A stretch of DNA of 64,000 nucleotides from RDYZ01 sp964518905 (GCA_964518905.1 CAZFJL010000008.1:1-64000); one strand, 5' to 3'; shown: positions 34,923 through 44,043, counted from the first letter of the stretch. Made by a program: numbers and translations. Notes: generated by a model not told the origin, from the sequence alone.

Positions 34923-35408
34923 ATGACTTGGCGCGGCCAAAGCTCTCCACCCGATCGCATCTTTTCGGCGTTGGTGTACCTGCTTCCGATGATTCGTGCC
35001 CTTCCCTTCGGGATCGGCCTACTGACCGCGATCCCCGCTCTAGGGCAGATCGTTTTACTGGCGATCGGGCCGTTCCTTCAGCTCTACGCCTTCCTGAACA
35101 ATATCATTCCCTTCTTTCAGCTCATCGTCTTCTTCGCCCTCTACCTCGGCGTTGTTCGCAACTACCGCTTTAGCAACTTCCTGCGCTACAACGTCATGCA
35201 AGCCCTACTAATCGGGATTGCCATCTCGATCGTGGGCATCATCACGAACCTGCTCGGCTTGGACAACAATCTCCTGGGCGAAACATTACACACACTCACC
35301 TTTTTGGCCGCCTTTGGCGCGAGCATCTACAGCCTTGTGCGCAGCGCCACCGGCCTTTTCCCAGAGCTACCCATGATCTCCGACGCCGCCTACCAGTACA
35401 TTCGATAG
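34923..35408 (+). CDS. Tic20-like membrane protein
   Basis: A 161-residue protein from ATG 34923 with four hydrophobic segments (ALVYLLPMIRALPFGIG; QLIVFFALYLGVV; ALLIGIAISIVGII; LAAFGASIYSLV). The pattern YRFSNFLRYNVMQALLI is typical for the cyanobacterial relatives of the chloroplast import protein Tic20/Ycf60. The role in cyanobacteria is unclear; it is an inner-membrane protein. It follows the CobW gene by 97 nt. Confidence 0.8.
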   Translation: MTWRGQSSPPDRIFSALVYLLPMIRALPFGIGLLTAIPALGQIVLLAIGPFLQLYAFLNNIIPFFQLIVFFALYLGVVRNYRFSNFLRYNVMQALLIGIAISIVGIITNLLGLDNNLLGETLHTLTFLAAFGASIYSLVRSATGLFPELPMISDAAYQYIR

Positions 35409-35453
35409 AAGCTTTTGGGCGGGATAATCTTAAGGCTTTTTTTGCTATGGGTT

Positions 35454-36422
35454 CTAAGAATCTGATTGAATCTCTTTCCGTGGTGGATATTGCGGGCCCC
35501 GAATTATGTTGCGCAAACCATTCACGGCGGTATATAGGTTCGGAAGGTGTGATGCAACGCTAAAGATTATCTTTTGAGGTTTAGATAAGTACGCCCAGAC
35601 GCTGACCAAAACCCGTTTGCGTGCGTCTGGAGAGCAACCCTCGATCGCTTTGCTCACAATTGATCGAGCGCGTTGAGATAGCAAAGCTTGGGGGATTTCA
35701 TACTGATGTTGCAAAGCGCATAATGCATGAAATGCCGCAGTCAAATGATTGCCGTTAACATCCAGTGTTTTGGAATGACTATTGGGGTTAGAGCAGCGGT
35801 AATAGCTCGATGGGAACGGATCGTAGGTCAGCGTCCGATCGTGGGCAGCACGTAAGATGACATCCATATCCTCTGCACCGCGAAACTCAGACTTAAGGCC
35901 GCCAACTTCGATTAGTCGTTGGCGTTCGATCGCGCAACCCGAGAATTCTAGGATTCCATGTTTGAGATACAGCTCGAAGTAAGCCTGATGCTGAATGCCG
36001 CTACGTACATCCTCAAAAGGTACATCTGACATCGAGACAACACGGTTTGCCGTGATGGAAAAATGTTCCGCAGCAGCCAGATAAACTACATCGTGGGTCT
36101 CGCGAATGGCCTGCTCGATGCGTTGTAGGTGCTCTGGCTTCCACCAATCATCTGCGTCTAAAAAGGCAATCCAGTCACCGATCGCCAGATCAATTCCGAC
36201 GTTGCGTGCACCCGCAGGCCCGAGACGATCGCCATAGAGCAGACGGATCGGAATCGACGACGTTGCTGCAACTTTTTCAACAATGGCAACACTGTTATCT
36301 GTCGAACCATCATCTACCACTAAAATTTCGGTCGCTGGGTAGGTTTGTTGTAAAACACTATTTAACGTTTGCTCAAGCCACAGCCCTGCGTTGTAGCACG
36401 GAATAATGACAGAAAATTTCAT
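35454..36422 (-). CDS. Family 2 glycosyltransferase
   Basis: A 322-residue GT-A enzyme from ATG 36422: nucleotide-sugar site FSVIIPCYNAG and VVDDGSTD, acceptor/metal DXD motif in FLDADDWW, and later GAEDMDVILRA with the catalytic-type ED. It would transfer a sugar from a UDP- or GDP-sugar to an unknown glycan or lipid. It is convergent with the Tic20-like gene (45 nt apart). No wzx/wzy neighbours. Confidence 0.88.
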   Translation of the reverse strand: MKFSVIIPCYNAGLWLEQTLNSVLQQTYPATEILVVDDGSTDNSVAIVEKVAATSSIPIRLLYGDRLGPAGARNVGIDLAIGDWIAFLDADDWWKPEHLQRIEQAIRETHDVVYLAAAEHFSITANRVVSMSDVPFEDVRSGIQHQAYFELYLKHGILEFSGCAIERQRLIEVGGLKSEFRGAEDMDVILRAAHDRTLTYDPFPSSYYRCSNPNSHSKTLDVNGNHLTAAFHALCALQHQYEIPQALLSQRARSIVSKAIEGCSPDARKRVLVSVWAYLSKPQKIIFSVASHLPNLYTAVNGLRNIIRGPQYPPRKEIQSDS

Positions 36423-36812
36423 AGAATTTCGTATAGCGGTTACGGGAAAAACGGGTAGCACTCAGACAGATTCAAATCTTGTGTTGCACCTATACTTATG
36501 GGCTCATTGCACAAAAAATGAAACCGCTAGATCCGTCTATAGAACCCAGAAGACCCGAGACTAAAGTTTTGAATTAAGGTTTAAAACTAGGCGGAAATAA
36601 TGGAGTAAATTAGAGTCAAGACGAAACAGACCGATCTTAGGCTGACCATAGAGTTTGAATAGAGAACATTAACCTTAGGCCACCTAGTCGATTCGATTGA
36701 TAGTCGTGCGTCAATCAAGACTCTAAAGAAATTAACAACTTTTGAACAGGTGATATGCGGGTTCTTTTTTGTGATGGTTAAACCCACAAGTCCTCAGTCA
36801 AAATGGGTGATG
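36423..36812. other. Intergenic region without recognised feature
   Basis: About 390 nt. Short frames such as 36587-36787 have no coding character. I see no terminator or repeat of note. Confidence 0.5.
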
Positions 36813-37031
36813 CTAATCTTCGTCCCAACCTTCGACCAGTAAAAGCTCGGATAAAGGATCTTGCATCGTAAACCCAAATTCGAGTAAATCTTGCTTGATG
36901 CGAGCCCAATCAGAACCGAATAGCAGGGCAATTTTCCAAATGCTATCGCTGGGTCGAACAGCCTTAGACTCGACCAGTGATTGAACTTGTCGTTGAAATT
37001 TCACCATGGGGTGCTTTACCGGATGGTTCAT
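36813..37031 (-). CDS. Small conserved-type cyanobacterial protein
   Basis: A 72-residue soluble protein with HPMVKFQRQVQSLVESKAV, then DSIWKIALLFGSDW and an acidic C-terminus LLLVEGWDED. Balanced composition and a clear ATG suggest a real gene. It has the look of short conserved cyanobacterial proteins (possibly DUF4327-like), but the family is not certain. Function unknown; it stands alone. Confidence 0.6.
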   Translation of the reverse strand: MNHPVKHPMVKFQRQVQSLVESKAVRPSDSIWKIALLFGSDWARIKQDLLEFGFTMQDPLSELLLVEGWDED

Positions 37032-37386
37032 GTATCCTCTTCTGTTGTGTAAATCTTTAATTAAATGACGGTCGATTCAAAGGCGCGATTTTGTAGTTCG
37101 AGATCGCGTGCTATTTCAATCGACACCGAATGTTAAAAGACAGGTAACCTCGCGACCTACTTTCATGACTTAGCTGCATTGTGTTAACAGTCTAGGCTCT
37201 TGTTTTGTTCGCGTGACGCCCGTATTTCTACTTATAAACTGACTTGACCAAATTTGACAAGTACTTTGAATTCTAAAGTTACTTGCTTTTCGTTATACCA
37301 GTGATGATTTTCTCTCAGAAATCCTGATGAGTCCGGTCTATTATTTGTTCGCTGATGACATTCTTGGTGTCTGTCAAAATGACGGC
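37032..37386. other. Intergenic region without recognised feature
   Basis: About 355 nt, AT-richer than its surroundings, upstream of the 72-residue gene and downstream of the hydrolase. It presumably holds the small gene's promoter; no repeat or terminator identified. Confidence 0.5.
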
Positions 37387-38331
37387 TTAGGACGAGGTCT
37401 CTAATCCACAATGCTTAAGAATCCACTGCTCGACAACGGGGTTAACCATTTCGGGTGCTTCATCTTGGGGACAGTGGCCTACGCCGGGAAGTTCAACAAA
37501 ATCATCGACGCTCGAAAATTCCGCCAGCTTACGCGCTCGGGCGACAGGCTCCCATGGATCACGATCGCCCCAAACCAACAGGGTTCGGCAGGACAAGACG
37601 GGTAACAGATCCTCGGGGAGCGGGCCTTGGGAGTACCGCGTAAAGGCAACGAAGACCTCCCAAGCACGGGGCGATCGCGATGGGGCAAGCAACATTTCGA
37701 TCAGATCATCGGTAATGGCAGTTTTGCGGATGTAGGCTTGGGATAAGGCGGCGCGGACGGTTTTTGCGGTAGCGACGCGACTAAAGAAAAATTCACCGAT
37801 CGCGGGGATCGCGAGTAAGTTTTGGACGAAGCGTGTGCCGTAGCGCTTGATCGGGTTTTGGTTGGTACGGCGTCGATCGTGCAGGAGGCGCAGCGAGCAG
37901 TTGAGCTGCACAATGCCGCGCACGAGATCGGGCGAGATCACGGCGGTTTGCATGGCGGCAATGCAGCCGATCGAGTTGGCGACGAAAAAGGCCGATTCGC
38001 CCACCACCTCGCGGCAAAAGTCGGCGAGTAGCGATCCCCAGGTCTCAAAGGTGTAGTCAATACCGATCCCCGGCGTGGGTTTATGAGACGTGCCGAAGCC
38101 GATGAGGTCGATCGCAAAAACGCGAAATGATGTTGCCCAGGCCGGGATATTTTTTCGCCAATGACCGCTGGACGCTCCGAAACCATGCACCAAAACGATC
38201 GCGGCTCCCTGATCCCCCTGGGTTTGATAGCCAATCTTGAAGCCGCGCCAGTGCCAGATGCGATCGGCAAACAGCAGCGCTTCGGGATCAGAGCCGGACA
38301 GAGATGTCGGAATCGGGGCGGTAAAAGTCAT
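37387..38331 (-). CDS. Alpha/beta-fold hydrolase
   Basis: A 314-residue enzyme: oxyanion region VLVHGFGASSGHWR, nucleophile elbow VANSIG (Ser; normally G-N-S-x-G, here A-N-S-I-G), catalytic Asp in WGDRDPWEP and His in GVGHCPQDE. Such proteins in cyanobacteria include esterases, haloalkane-dehalogenase-like and pheophytinase-like enzymes; the substrate cannot be told. It stands alone on the minus strand, divergent from sds. Confidence 0.88.
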   Translation of the reverse strand: MTFTAPIPTSLSGSDPEALLFADRIWHWRGFKIGYQTQGDQGAAIVLVHGFGASSGHWRKNIPAWATSFRVFAIDLIGFGTSHKPTPGIGIDYTFETWGSLLADFCREVVGESAFFVANSIGCIAAMQTAVISPDLVRGIVQLNCSLRLLHDRRRTNQNPIKRYGTRFVQNLLAIPAIGEFFFSRVATAKTVRAALSQAYIRKTAITDDLIEMLLAPSRSPRAWEVFVAFTRYSQGPLPEDLLPVLSCRTLLVWGDRDPWEPVARARKLAEFSSVDDFVELPGVGHCPQDEAPEMVNPVVEQWILKHCGLETSS

Positions 38332-38565
38332 AGCGGTTAGCTCGGCTAGATAATCACAAGGCAGAGCAGATGGAACGTGAATTTAAATCAGACCAAGCGC
38401 CTTAAGTTTACAAATCGTAACAGACGGGGTTGGGTCTTGACACACCTAAGCTCCGTGATGGTGAACGGTTATTGATCATAATTCCGTGCTAGATCGACGG
38501 GGTTGTCTTAAAATATGTAAGGGATATGTAAACTTTCGTAAATTCCGTTTTGATTCGGAGCATCG

Positions 38566-39537
38566 ATGACCTCAGTTGCCACCCTTCTCGCTCCTGTTGA
38601 GGAAGACCTCAAGACCCTTAATCACAATCTACGGCAGCTCATTGGAGCCCGCCACCCGATTTTGAGTGCTGCCGCCGAGCATTTGTTCCAAGTGGGGGGT
38701 AAGCAACTGAGACCGGCGGTCGTTCTTCTCATCGCTCGCGCCACAATGCCCGATGGAGAGATTACCGCGCGTCACCGCCGTCTCGCCGAGATCACGGAAA
38801 TGATTCACACGGCCAGCCTTGTCCATGACGATGTGCTCGATGAGTCGGAAACGCGCCGTGGAATTCCGACGGTACATAGCAGTTTCAACAATCGGATTGC
38901 GGTGCTAGCGGGTGACTTTTTGTTTGCTCAGTCGTCGTGGTATCTGGCAAATCTCGATAATCTCGAAGTGGTGAAGCTGCTCTCGAAGGTGATTATGGAT
39001 TTGGCAGAGGGCGAAATTCAGCAGGGCTTAAGTCGGTTTGATTCAGATCTAACCTTTGAAGCGTATATCGAGAAAAGCTATTGCAAAACGGCGTCGCTGC
39101 TGGCGAATAGTAGCAAGGCTGCCGGGATCTTGAGTGAGATCGATCGCGATCGCGTCGATCAACTGTTTGAGTATGGTCGTCACCTCGGCCTTGCATTTCA
39201 GATTGTGGATGACATCCTCGACTTTACCGAATCGAGCGAAACGCTCGGTAAACCGGCGGCCTCGGATCTACGTAGCGGTCACCTCACAGCCCCGGTGCTG
39301 TATGCCCTGGAAGAACAGCCCGCTCTCGAAACTTTGATTGCCCGAGAGTTTGCCGAAGAGAATGATCTCGATCGCGCCTTGGCGATCGTCCATGAAACTC
39401 GCGGCATTGAGCGATCGCGCGATCTGGCCAAATATCACGCCGAAATCGCCCGACAAAATCTCGCGCATCTAGAGCCGTCGGAATCTAAGGAAGCTCTCAA
39501 TGGCCTCGTCGATTACGTGCTGCGTCGCTGCAATTAG
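38566..39537 (+). CDS. sds: Solanesyl diphosphate synthase (long-chain polyprenyl synthase)
   Basis: A 323-residue trans-prenyltransferase. First Asp-rich motif DDVLDESETRRG, second motif VDDILDFTES, and GGKQLRPAVV at the N-terminus. It lengthens FPP/GGPP with IPP to the nonaprenyl (solanesyl) chain for plastoquinone. The region just before the first Asp motif (MIHTASLVHDDVLD) has small residues that suit long chains. Forward neighbour is clpP after 244 nt. Confidence 0.93.
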   Translation: MTSVATLLAPVEEDLKTLNHNLRQLIGARHPILSAAAEHLFQVGGKQLRPAVVLLIARATMPDGEITARHRRLAEITEMIHTASLVHDDVLDESETRRGIPTVHSSFNNRIAVLAGDFLFAQSSWYLANLDNLEVVKLLSKVIMDLAEGEIQQGLSRFDSDLTFEAYIEKSYCKTASLLANSSKAAGILSEIDRDRVDQLFEYGRHLGLAFQIVDDILDFTESSETLGKPAASDLRSGHLTAPVLYALEEQPALETLIAREFAEENDLDRALAIVHETRGIERSRDLAKYHAEIARQNLAHLEPSESKEALNGLVDYVLRRCN

Positions 39538-39646
39538 GTGAATTCAGGTCTGCGATGGTGACTCACTCTTGATTGGGTGAACCGAACCTACCCGCGATCG
39601 CGAACTCGCTAAAATACAGACCGACGATTATCGTTTTTCTGGTGAT

Positions 39647-39715
39647 CGGTTCGCTCTACCCATATCTCTACTAATCAAGATATCGATCAGCAGACCAACG
39701 CCGATGAGCGAACCG
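39647..39715. promoter_or_regulatory. Inverted repeat in the clpP leader
   Basis: CGGTTCGCTC (39647-39656) and GAGCGAACCG (39706-39715) are perfect 10-nt arms separated by 49 nt, ending 66 nt before the clpP ATG. Possible leader RNA structure or paired binding sites. Confidence 0.35.
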
Positions 39716-39781
39716 CCAGCACCGCGATACTCTAATCTAAACTCCGTTTAGCCTCCTACCTAACACAGCGACAAACGCACT

Positions 39782-40387
39782 ATGATCCCAACCGTTATCG
39801 AACAATCCGGTCGTGGCGAACGCTATTTCGATATCTATTCGCGACTACTGCGTGAGCGTATTGTGTTCCTCGGCGAACAAGTCACCTCAGATCTCGCCAA
39901 TCGCATCGTGGCGCAACTGCTCTTCCTCGAAGCCGAAGATCCCGAGCAAGATATTTACCTGTACATCAACTCGCCCGGTGGTTCGGTGTCGGCAGGTATG
40001 GGCATCTTCGACACGATGAACCACATCCGCCCTGACGTCAGCACGATTTGCCTTGGGCTAGCTGCCAGCATGGGCGCATTCTTGCTCAGTGCAGGCGCGA
40101 AAGGTAAGCGCATGAGTCTGCCCCATTCGCGGATTATGATTCACCAGCCCCTTGGTGGCGCTCAGGGTCAAGCGACCGATATTGAAATTCAAGCCCGTGA
40201 GATTCTTTACATTAAAGGACGTCTCAATCAGTACCTCGCCGATCACACCGGCCAACCGTTGAGCAAAATCGAAGAAGACACAGAGCGTGATTTCTTCATG
40301 TCAGCGGACGAAGCGAAAGCATACGGTTTGATCGACCAGACGATCGATCGTCGCCCGTCGGCCATGCAGCCGGTTGCGGTTGATTGA
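39782..40387 (+). CDS. clpP: ATP-dependent Clp protease proteolytic subunit
   Basis: A 201-residue serine protease subunit. The catalytic triad is visible: Ser96 in AASMGA, His121 in MIHQPLG and Asp170 in TERDFFM. It forms the two-ring chamber used with ClpX/ClpC. Cyanobacteria have several clpP paralogues and a catalytically dead ClpR; this one is complete. No clpX or second clpP follows. The stop codon (40385-40387) overlaps the TTGAC that begins an IS200/IS605-like end repeat, so that repeat was apparently inserted at the very end of the gene. Confidence 0.95.
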   Translation: MIPTVIEQSGRGERYFDIYSRLLRERIVFLGEQVTSDLANRIVAQLLFLEAEDPEQDIYLYINSPGGSVSAGMGIFDTMNHIRPDVSTICLGLAASMGAFLLSAGAKGKRMSLPHSRIMIHQPLGGAQGQATDIEIQAREILYIKGRLNQYLADHTGQPLSKIEEDTERDFFMSADEAKAYGLIDQTIDRRPSAMQPVAVD

Positions 40388-40420
40388 CATGCTCCCCGGA
40401 CTTTAAGTCCGAGGATTCTC
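40384..40420 (+). repeat. IS200/IS605-like end repeat, copy 2
   Basis: TTGAC followed by the same palindrome CGGACTTTAAGTCCG and GAGGATTCT as at 22784. The right part of the 22784 element (second hairpin) is not found here, so this is a solo end or a stronger deletion. Confidence 0.7.
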
Positions 40421-40523
40421 ACAGCTCATGGTCATAGCCGATCGCTGATGGTCGTGTAAGCGATGTCCTGCACATCGCCGAGCGACAACACGACAGGAAT
40501 CAGACGTGAATCAGACGTGAATT

Positions 40524-40560
40524 AAGGGAGTGAGACCGAACGGTCTCACCCTTGTTTTTT
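40524..40560 (+). terminator. Rho-independent terminator downstream of clpP
   Basis: GTGAGACCG-aa-CGGTCTCAC, a perfect 9-bp stem flanked by AAGG/CCTT, followed by TTGTTTTTT. Confidence 0.85.
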
Positions 40561-40712
40561 ATCTATTTTTCATAAAATTGTTTTTCGTAAAATCTCTGGT
40601 TGGCAGCACTGTGTTTTCGCTGGGCTGTAAAATCGCAAGACCTGGTCATAGCGCTTGTGCGTTGATGCCTCCGCGTTGATGTCTCCTTGAGTTTGCATAC
40701 TGCACCCCTACT

Positions 40713-41318
40713 ATGTCTTTGTTTGACGAATCCCTCTGGCAATCGCTTGTTTGGACGGACTACCGCCTTGCGGTGTTGTTTACGGTACTCGCCCCGCTGG
40801 TCTTGCTGATTTGGGCGTTTGTGCAAAAAAATGAGGCGATTCAACGCCTGTTTGTGATCTATTGGCGCGTGTCGAGTTTGCTGGCGATTTCGGTATATTT
40901 GATGATTGCGTCGTTGCCGATCGCCTTTTTGTCGGGTTTCTTCGCGCGGATTTTGATCCCGGTGTCGCTTTGGTTTTGGACGGATCTTAACGATGAGATT
41001 GACGGACTACAGAAATCAACGCTGAAACTAGTCTTCAAGGCGTGGCGCTGGGCAGCAACAATCTATTGCGCGATCGGAGTCTTATTCCAATCGCCGTCGC
41101 TACAGTGTGCCTCCATGCCAACCGAGACCGTCGTTGAATCGGCAATGTGTCGCGTTTGGCTCGAAGCACCGTGGGGATTTCAGGCGATTTTTCATCCAAA
41201 TATTTCGCCGCAGTTATTGGGTTTTGCCGGAATCTCAGGACTGACGATTTATCTGTTATATCTGCTCTATTTTGTGTTTATTCGTCTGAGCCGCAGTGGC
41301 CGATCGGCGATGGGTTAA
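40713..41318 (+). CDS. DUF3177 family membrane protein
   Basis: A 201-residue integral membrane protein with about four to five hydrophobic segments (LAVLFTVLAPLVLLIWAF; LLAISVYLMIASLPIAFL; ISGLTIYLLYLLYFVF). It carries a conserved ISVYL/WTDLNDEID region and a pair of Cys in the loop after the central helix (LQCASM, AMCRVW). It is a conserved cyanobacterial protein of unknown function. A strong terminator follows. Confidence 0.8.
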   Translation: MSLFDESLWQSLVWTDYRLAVLFTVLAPLVLLIWAFVQKNEAIQRLFVIYWRVSSLLAISVYLMIASLPIAFLSGFFARILIPVSLWFWTDLNDEIDGLQKSTLKLVFKAWRWAATIYCAIGVLFQSPSLQCASMPTETVVESAMCRVWLEAPWGFQAIFHPNISPQLLGFAGISGLTIYLLYLLYFVFIRLSRSGRSAMG

Positions 41319-41370
41319 GGACTCACTGATTCCGGGGTTCGTGATCAATCAAATCGCGAGATCCTGAAAA

Positions 41371-41405
41371 AAGCGAGGTGTTGTGAAAAACACCTCGCTT
41401 TTTTT
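41371..41405 (+). terminator. Rho-independent terminator, bidirectional
   Basis: AAGCGAGGTGTT-gtgaaa-AACACCTCGCTT, a perfect 12-bp stem with As before and Ts after; it can end transcripts from both the DUF3177 gene and, on the minus strand, the CAP-RTX gene. Confidence 0.92.
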
Positions 41406-41442
41406 GATCTACAGTCCACGATTTCGTTGCTGATGTTTTCTA

Positions 41443-41555
41443 TAGCAAAAAACGATTTGCTTAGGACGTATCAAAAAAAGCTGAGAGCACTGAGCGGAGT
41501 CGAAGTGCGGTTTTCAACTTAGACGAGAGTGTCCTAATTTAATCGGCTTCTGCTA
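41443..41555 (-). mobile_element. MITE-like element, family A, copy 2 (113 nt)
   Basis: Inverse copy of the 113-nt element at 13041-13153, again flanked by TA (41441-41442 and 41556-41557). Its right end lies within the CAP-RTX reading frame and provides the last codons and stop. Confidence 0.82.
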
Positions 41556-43261
41556 TAGCTCAGGATGGAGAAATCACTCGCATCAATTTGACCGCGTTCC
41601 ACACCGAGGAGTGTCATCGATGCACCTGGAGCCACGATCGTTAGACCATCGGGATGGGGCGAAATCGAGAGCTGACCGATCGTTAAGTCAATTAAGCCGA
41701 TCGCGTCAATCCCGTCATTAAAATCAACGATCACGTCATAGCCCGAATTTTCCATCAGCGCAAAAATATCGCTGCCACCACCACCGATCAACGTATCATC
41801 GCCCAGTTGTCCATTCAGTTGATCATCTCCAGCACTCCCCAACAGCGTGTCATTGCCCGCTCCGCCTAGGAGGTAATCATTTCCCGATCCGCCGTCGAGT
41901 TCATCAGCGCCATCGTTACCATATAGCGTGTCCGAGCCCGCACCGCCGATAACGGTATCGTTGCCGTAGTCCGCCATCACCATATCGTGATCGTTCCCGG
42001 CATCGATCGCATCATTGCCACGCCCCCCAAACATCACATCGTCACCGTGACCGCCCAAAATATCGTCATCGCCGCGATTTCCAAAGAGCGTATCATCGCC
42101 ATCATGACCCGCAATATAGTCATTACCACCCGCCCCGCAAATCGTGTCACCAATCGGTAAGCCGAAAATCACATCGCGCTCATCGCTACTGTGGTCGGCA
42201 TAACACTCGGGTTCTAGTGTGTCGAGATTGAGCGGTTCAATCCCGCTAGGAATATCAAGCTCAAGCAGCAAAATATCGTCATAGCTCGTGTCGCTGCTGA
42301 GGGGAAAACGGCTACTCTCAGCCGTTGTTGCAGCGTTCGTATTTGCTACCGTCTCAAGGCTGGCACTGGTCACGGTGGCATTGAGCTGCTCTAGGTCAGC
42401 AATCCAGTCGAGTTTGAGGTTTTCATTGCTCATAGTGATCTGCCGGGAAACGACCTCGATCGCGCCGTCACCATTCAAATCCGCTGTGAAATCAACACGA
42501 TAATCGCCTCTGGGTAACGCAATTTGATAGCCTCCAGCGTCCCAGGTCGTAGCCGAAAAGACGCGATCATTCACCAAGTCTGACGCCGTAATGGTGACAT
42601 TTCCGATACCTTCACCCGGCGTATAAAAATCATCATCTTTGATCATATCGGTATAAACCACACCTACCAGATACGCATCACCCATTCCCCAAATCGCACT
42701 GCGATCGATCCCGAAATGTTGGGTCACCACAAACGTACCGACCGACGTATTGGGATCGTGCTCTTCGGTAATGTCAATTCCAACTTCACGATAAAGCGAA
42801 TTTGTCATCGAAATCCGATGTCCCGCCGGTTCTTGAATACCGTTTGGACCCACACCCCAATCGATCGCAAAACCGGCATGAGCCGCCTCGATCGATTCTG
42901 GATACGCAAAAATATTTTCCGCAACCGACGATGGATCGTAGCCAGCATCGCGGATTCGGTCAATCAGCCCCGGTTCGTTGGGCAAAAAGTGCGATTGAGT
43001 ATCAGCAGCGATCGTGCGCTGGTTATGAACTTCAGCAGAATCATGAAGCTCACCCGACCATGCGAGTGGGGGCACACACTCAAGCTCGTTCCATTGTTGG
43101 CGGAGAACATCTAAATCTATTTCAAAATAATCTAAAGCGTTACGGACTTCCTTGTCTCTACCGATCAGAATACGGCCCAGCTCGTTATCTGGATCGAGAC
43201 GAATACGATTGGTTAACTCAAGGAGATACTGTTCATTATTAGAGGGAAAAACCGTCATCAT
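41534..43261 (-). CDS. CAP/SCP-domain protein with RTX calcium-binding repeats
   Basis: A 575-residue protein without a signal peptide, likely exported by a type I system. N-terminal CAP/SCP-like domain (~5-165: ELTNRIRLDP, HNQRTIAADTQSHF, VAENIFAYPESIEAAH, VGIDITEEH), a middle CNA/SdrD-type beta domain (GNVTITASDLVND), and about ten GGxGxD nonapeptides (GGAGNDTLLGSAGDD and similar, ~375-520) that bind Ca2+ as a parallel beta-roll. The final residues YSRSRLN and the stop come from an inserted family A element, so the original C-terminus, where the type I secretion signal would be, is altered. Start is ATG 43261; the frame opens at 43306. Confidence 0.85.
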   Translation of the reverse strand: MMTVFPSNNEQYLLELTNRIRLDPDNELGRILIGRDKEVRNALDYFEIDLDVLRQQWNELECVPPLAWSGELHDSAEVHNQRTIAADTQSHFLPNEPGLIDRIRDAGYDPSSVAENIFAYPESIEAAHAGFAIDWGVGPNGIQEPAGHRISMTNSLYREVGIDITEEHDPNTSVGTFVVTQHFGIDRSAIWGMGDAYLVGVVYTDMIKDDDFYTPGEGIGNVTITASDLVNDRVFSATTWDAGGYQIALPRGDYRVDFTADLNGDGAIEVVSRQITMSNENLKLDWIADLEQLNATVTSASLETVANTNAATTAESSRFPLSSDTSYDDILLLELDIPSGIEPLNLDTLEPECYADHSSDERDVIFGLPIGDTICGAGGNDYIAGHDGDDTLFGNRGDDDILGGHGDDVMFGGRGNDAIDAGNDHDMVMADYGNDTVIGGAGSDTLYGNDGADELDGGSGNDYLLGGAGNDTLLGSAGDDQLNGQLGDDTLIGGGGSDIFALMENSGYDVIVDFNDGIDAIGLIDLTIGQLSISPHPDGLTIVAPGASMTLLGVERGQIDASDFSILSYSRSRLN

Positions 43262-43459
43262 AGCTCTTACCAAAATCTTAGTCTCAACGGGATTGGGTAG
43301 GTACACCGGTGAGTTAAGACCCGAAGTGAATTTGTATGACGATGAGTAAGTTTATCGACCGAAATATATAATGCCTTACAGCTACTTTTTATTTCAAAAA
43401 GAGTCGATCCAATACTCAAATCTATCACTTGCAAATTCACCGGTAGAAACAGCCCCTAT

Positions 43460-43499
43460 GGTTCAAGAAACATCAGCCTTTGCTGCTCTTTCTTGAACC
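43460..43499. other. Stem-loop GGTTCAAGAAA / TTTCTTGAACC
   Basis: Perfect 11-bp arms with an 18-nt loop (catcagcctttgctgctc), no adjacent gene end. It could terminate an unseen small RNA or be a repeat. Confidence 0.5.
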
Positions 43500-43615
43500 T
43501 ATATTTAGTTTAAGTAAAAGCTAATAAAAAAAAATGAGTCAAAGCACCAGTTTTTTGAAGTTTAAATAAAGTAAACTCAAGCATTACCACGGAGTACCAT
43601 ACTGATACTCTGGTA

Positions 43616-43822
43616 CTAGATGGGGAGATTCTTAAGTGCTTTTTCTATATCAAAATACTCAAAATCAGGAACTAATTCAACCGGCATAAAAAACACTTCA
43701 GTAGTAATACCGATCTTTGTCCGTTCGTAAGGGTTGTTAACTTGGCATACTTTCAGTGTGGAGCTACTATGGCTCAAAGATTGCATGAAATCCGGACATA
43801 TTTGTAATTTAATCCGCCGCAT
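43616..43822 (-). CDS. Doubtful small protein (68 aa)
   Basis: MRRIKLQICPDFMQSLSHSS to DIEKALKNLPI. Has an ATG and plausible composition, but no recognised family and no clear ribosome site; it may be chance. Confidence 0.25.
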   Translation of the reverse strand: MRRIKLQICPDFMQSLSHSSSTLKVCQVNNPYERTKIGITTEVFFMPVELVPDFEYFDIEKALKNLPI

Positions 43823-43870
43823 CGTAGATGCTTGAGGCTAGACCTTCGGTATATCTTCTAACTTTTGAGA

Positions 43871-44043
43871 AGATATTTGGCTTGAACATCCCATTTGTGT
43901 CACCCTCACCCTAAATCCCTCTCCCAAGTCGGGAGAGGGACTTTGAATCGGTCTCCCCTTCTCCCTTTTTTGGGAGAAGGGGCTGGGGGATGAGGGGCAA
44001 GTTGCACAAACGGTATGCTCCCAGATATTTGGCTTGAACATCC
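43871..44043. mobile_element. 131-nt repeat element between 21-nt direct repeats
   Basis: The 21-nt sequence at 43871-43891 is repeated exactly at 44023-44043. Between them lies CCCTCTCCC / GGGAGAGGG and TTCTCCC / GGGAGAAG hairpins with ends CATTTGTG and CACAAACG in inverse order, a pattern known as a widespread cyanobacterial intergenic repeat. The direct repeats look like an insertion duplication. Confidence 0.65.
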
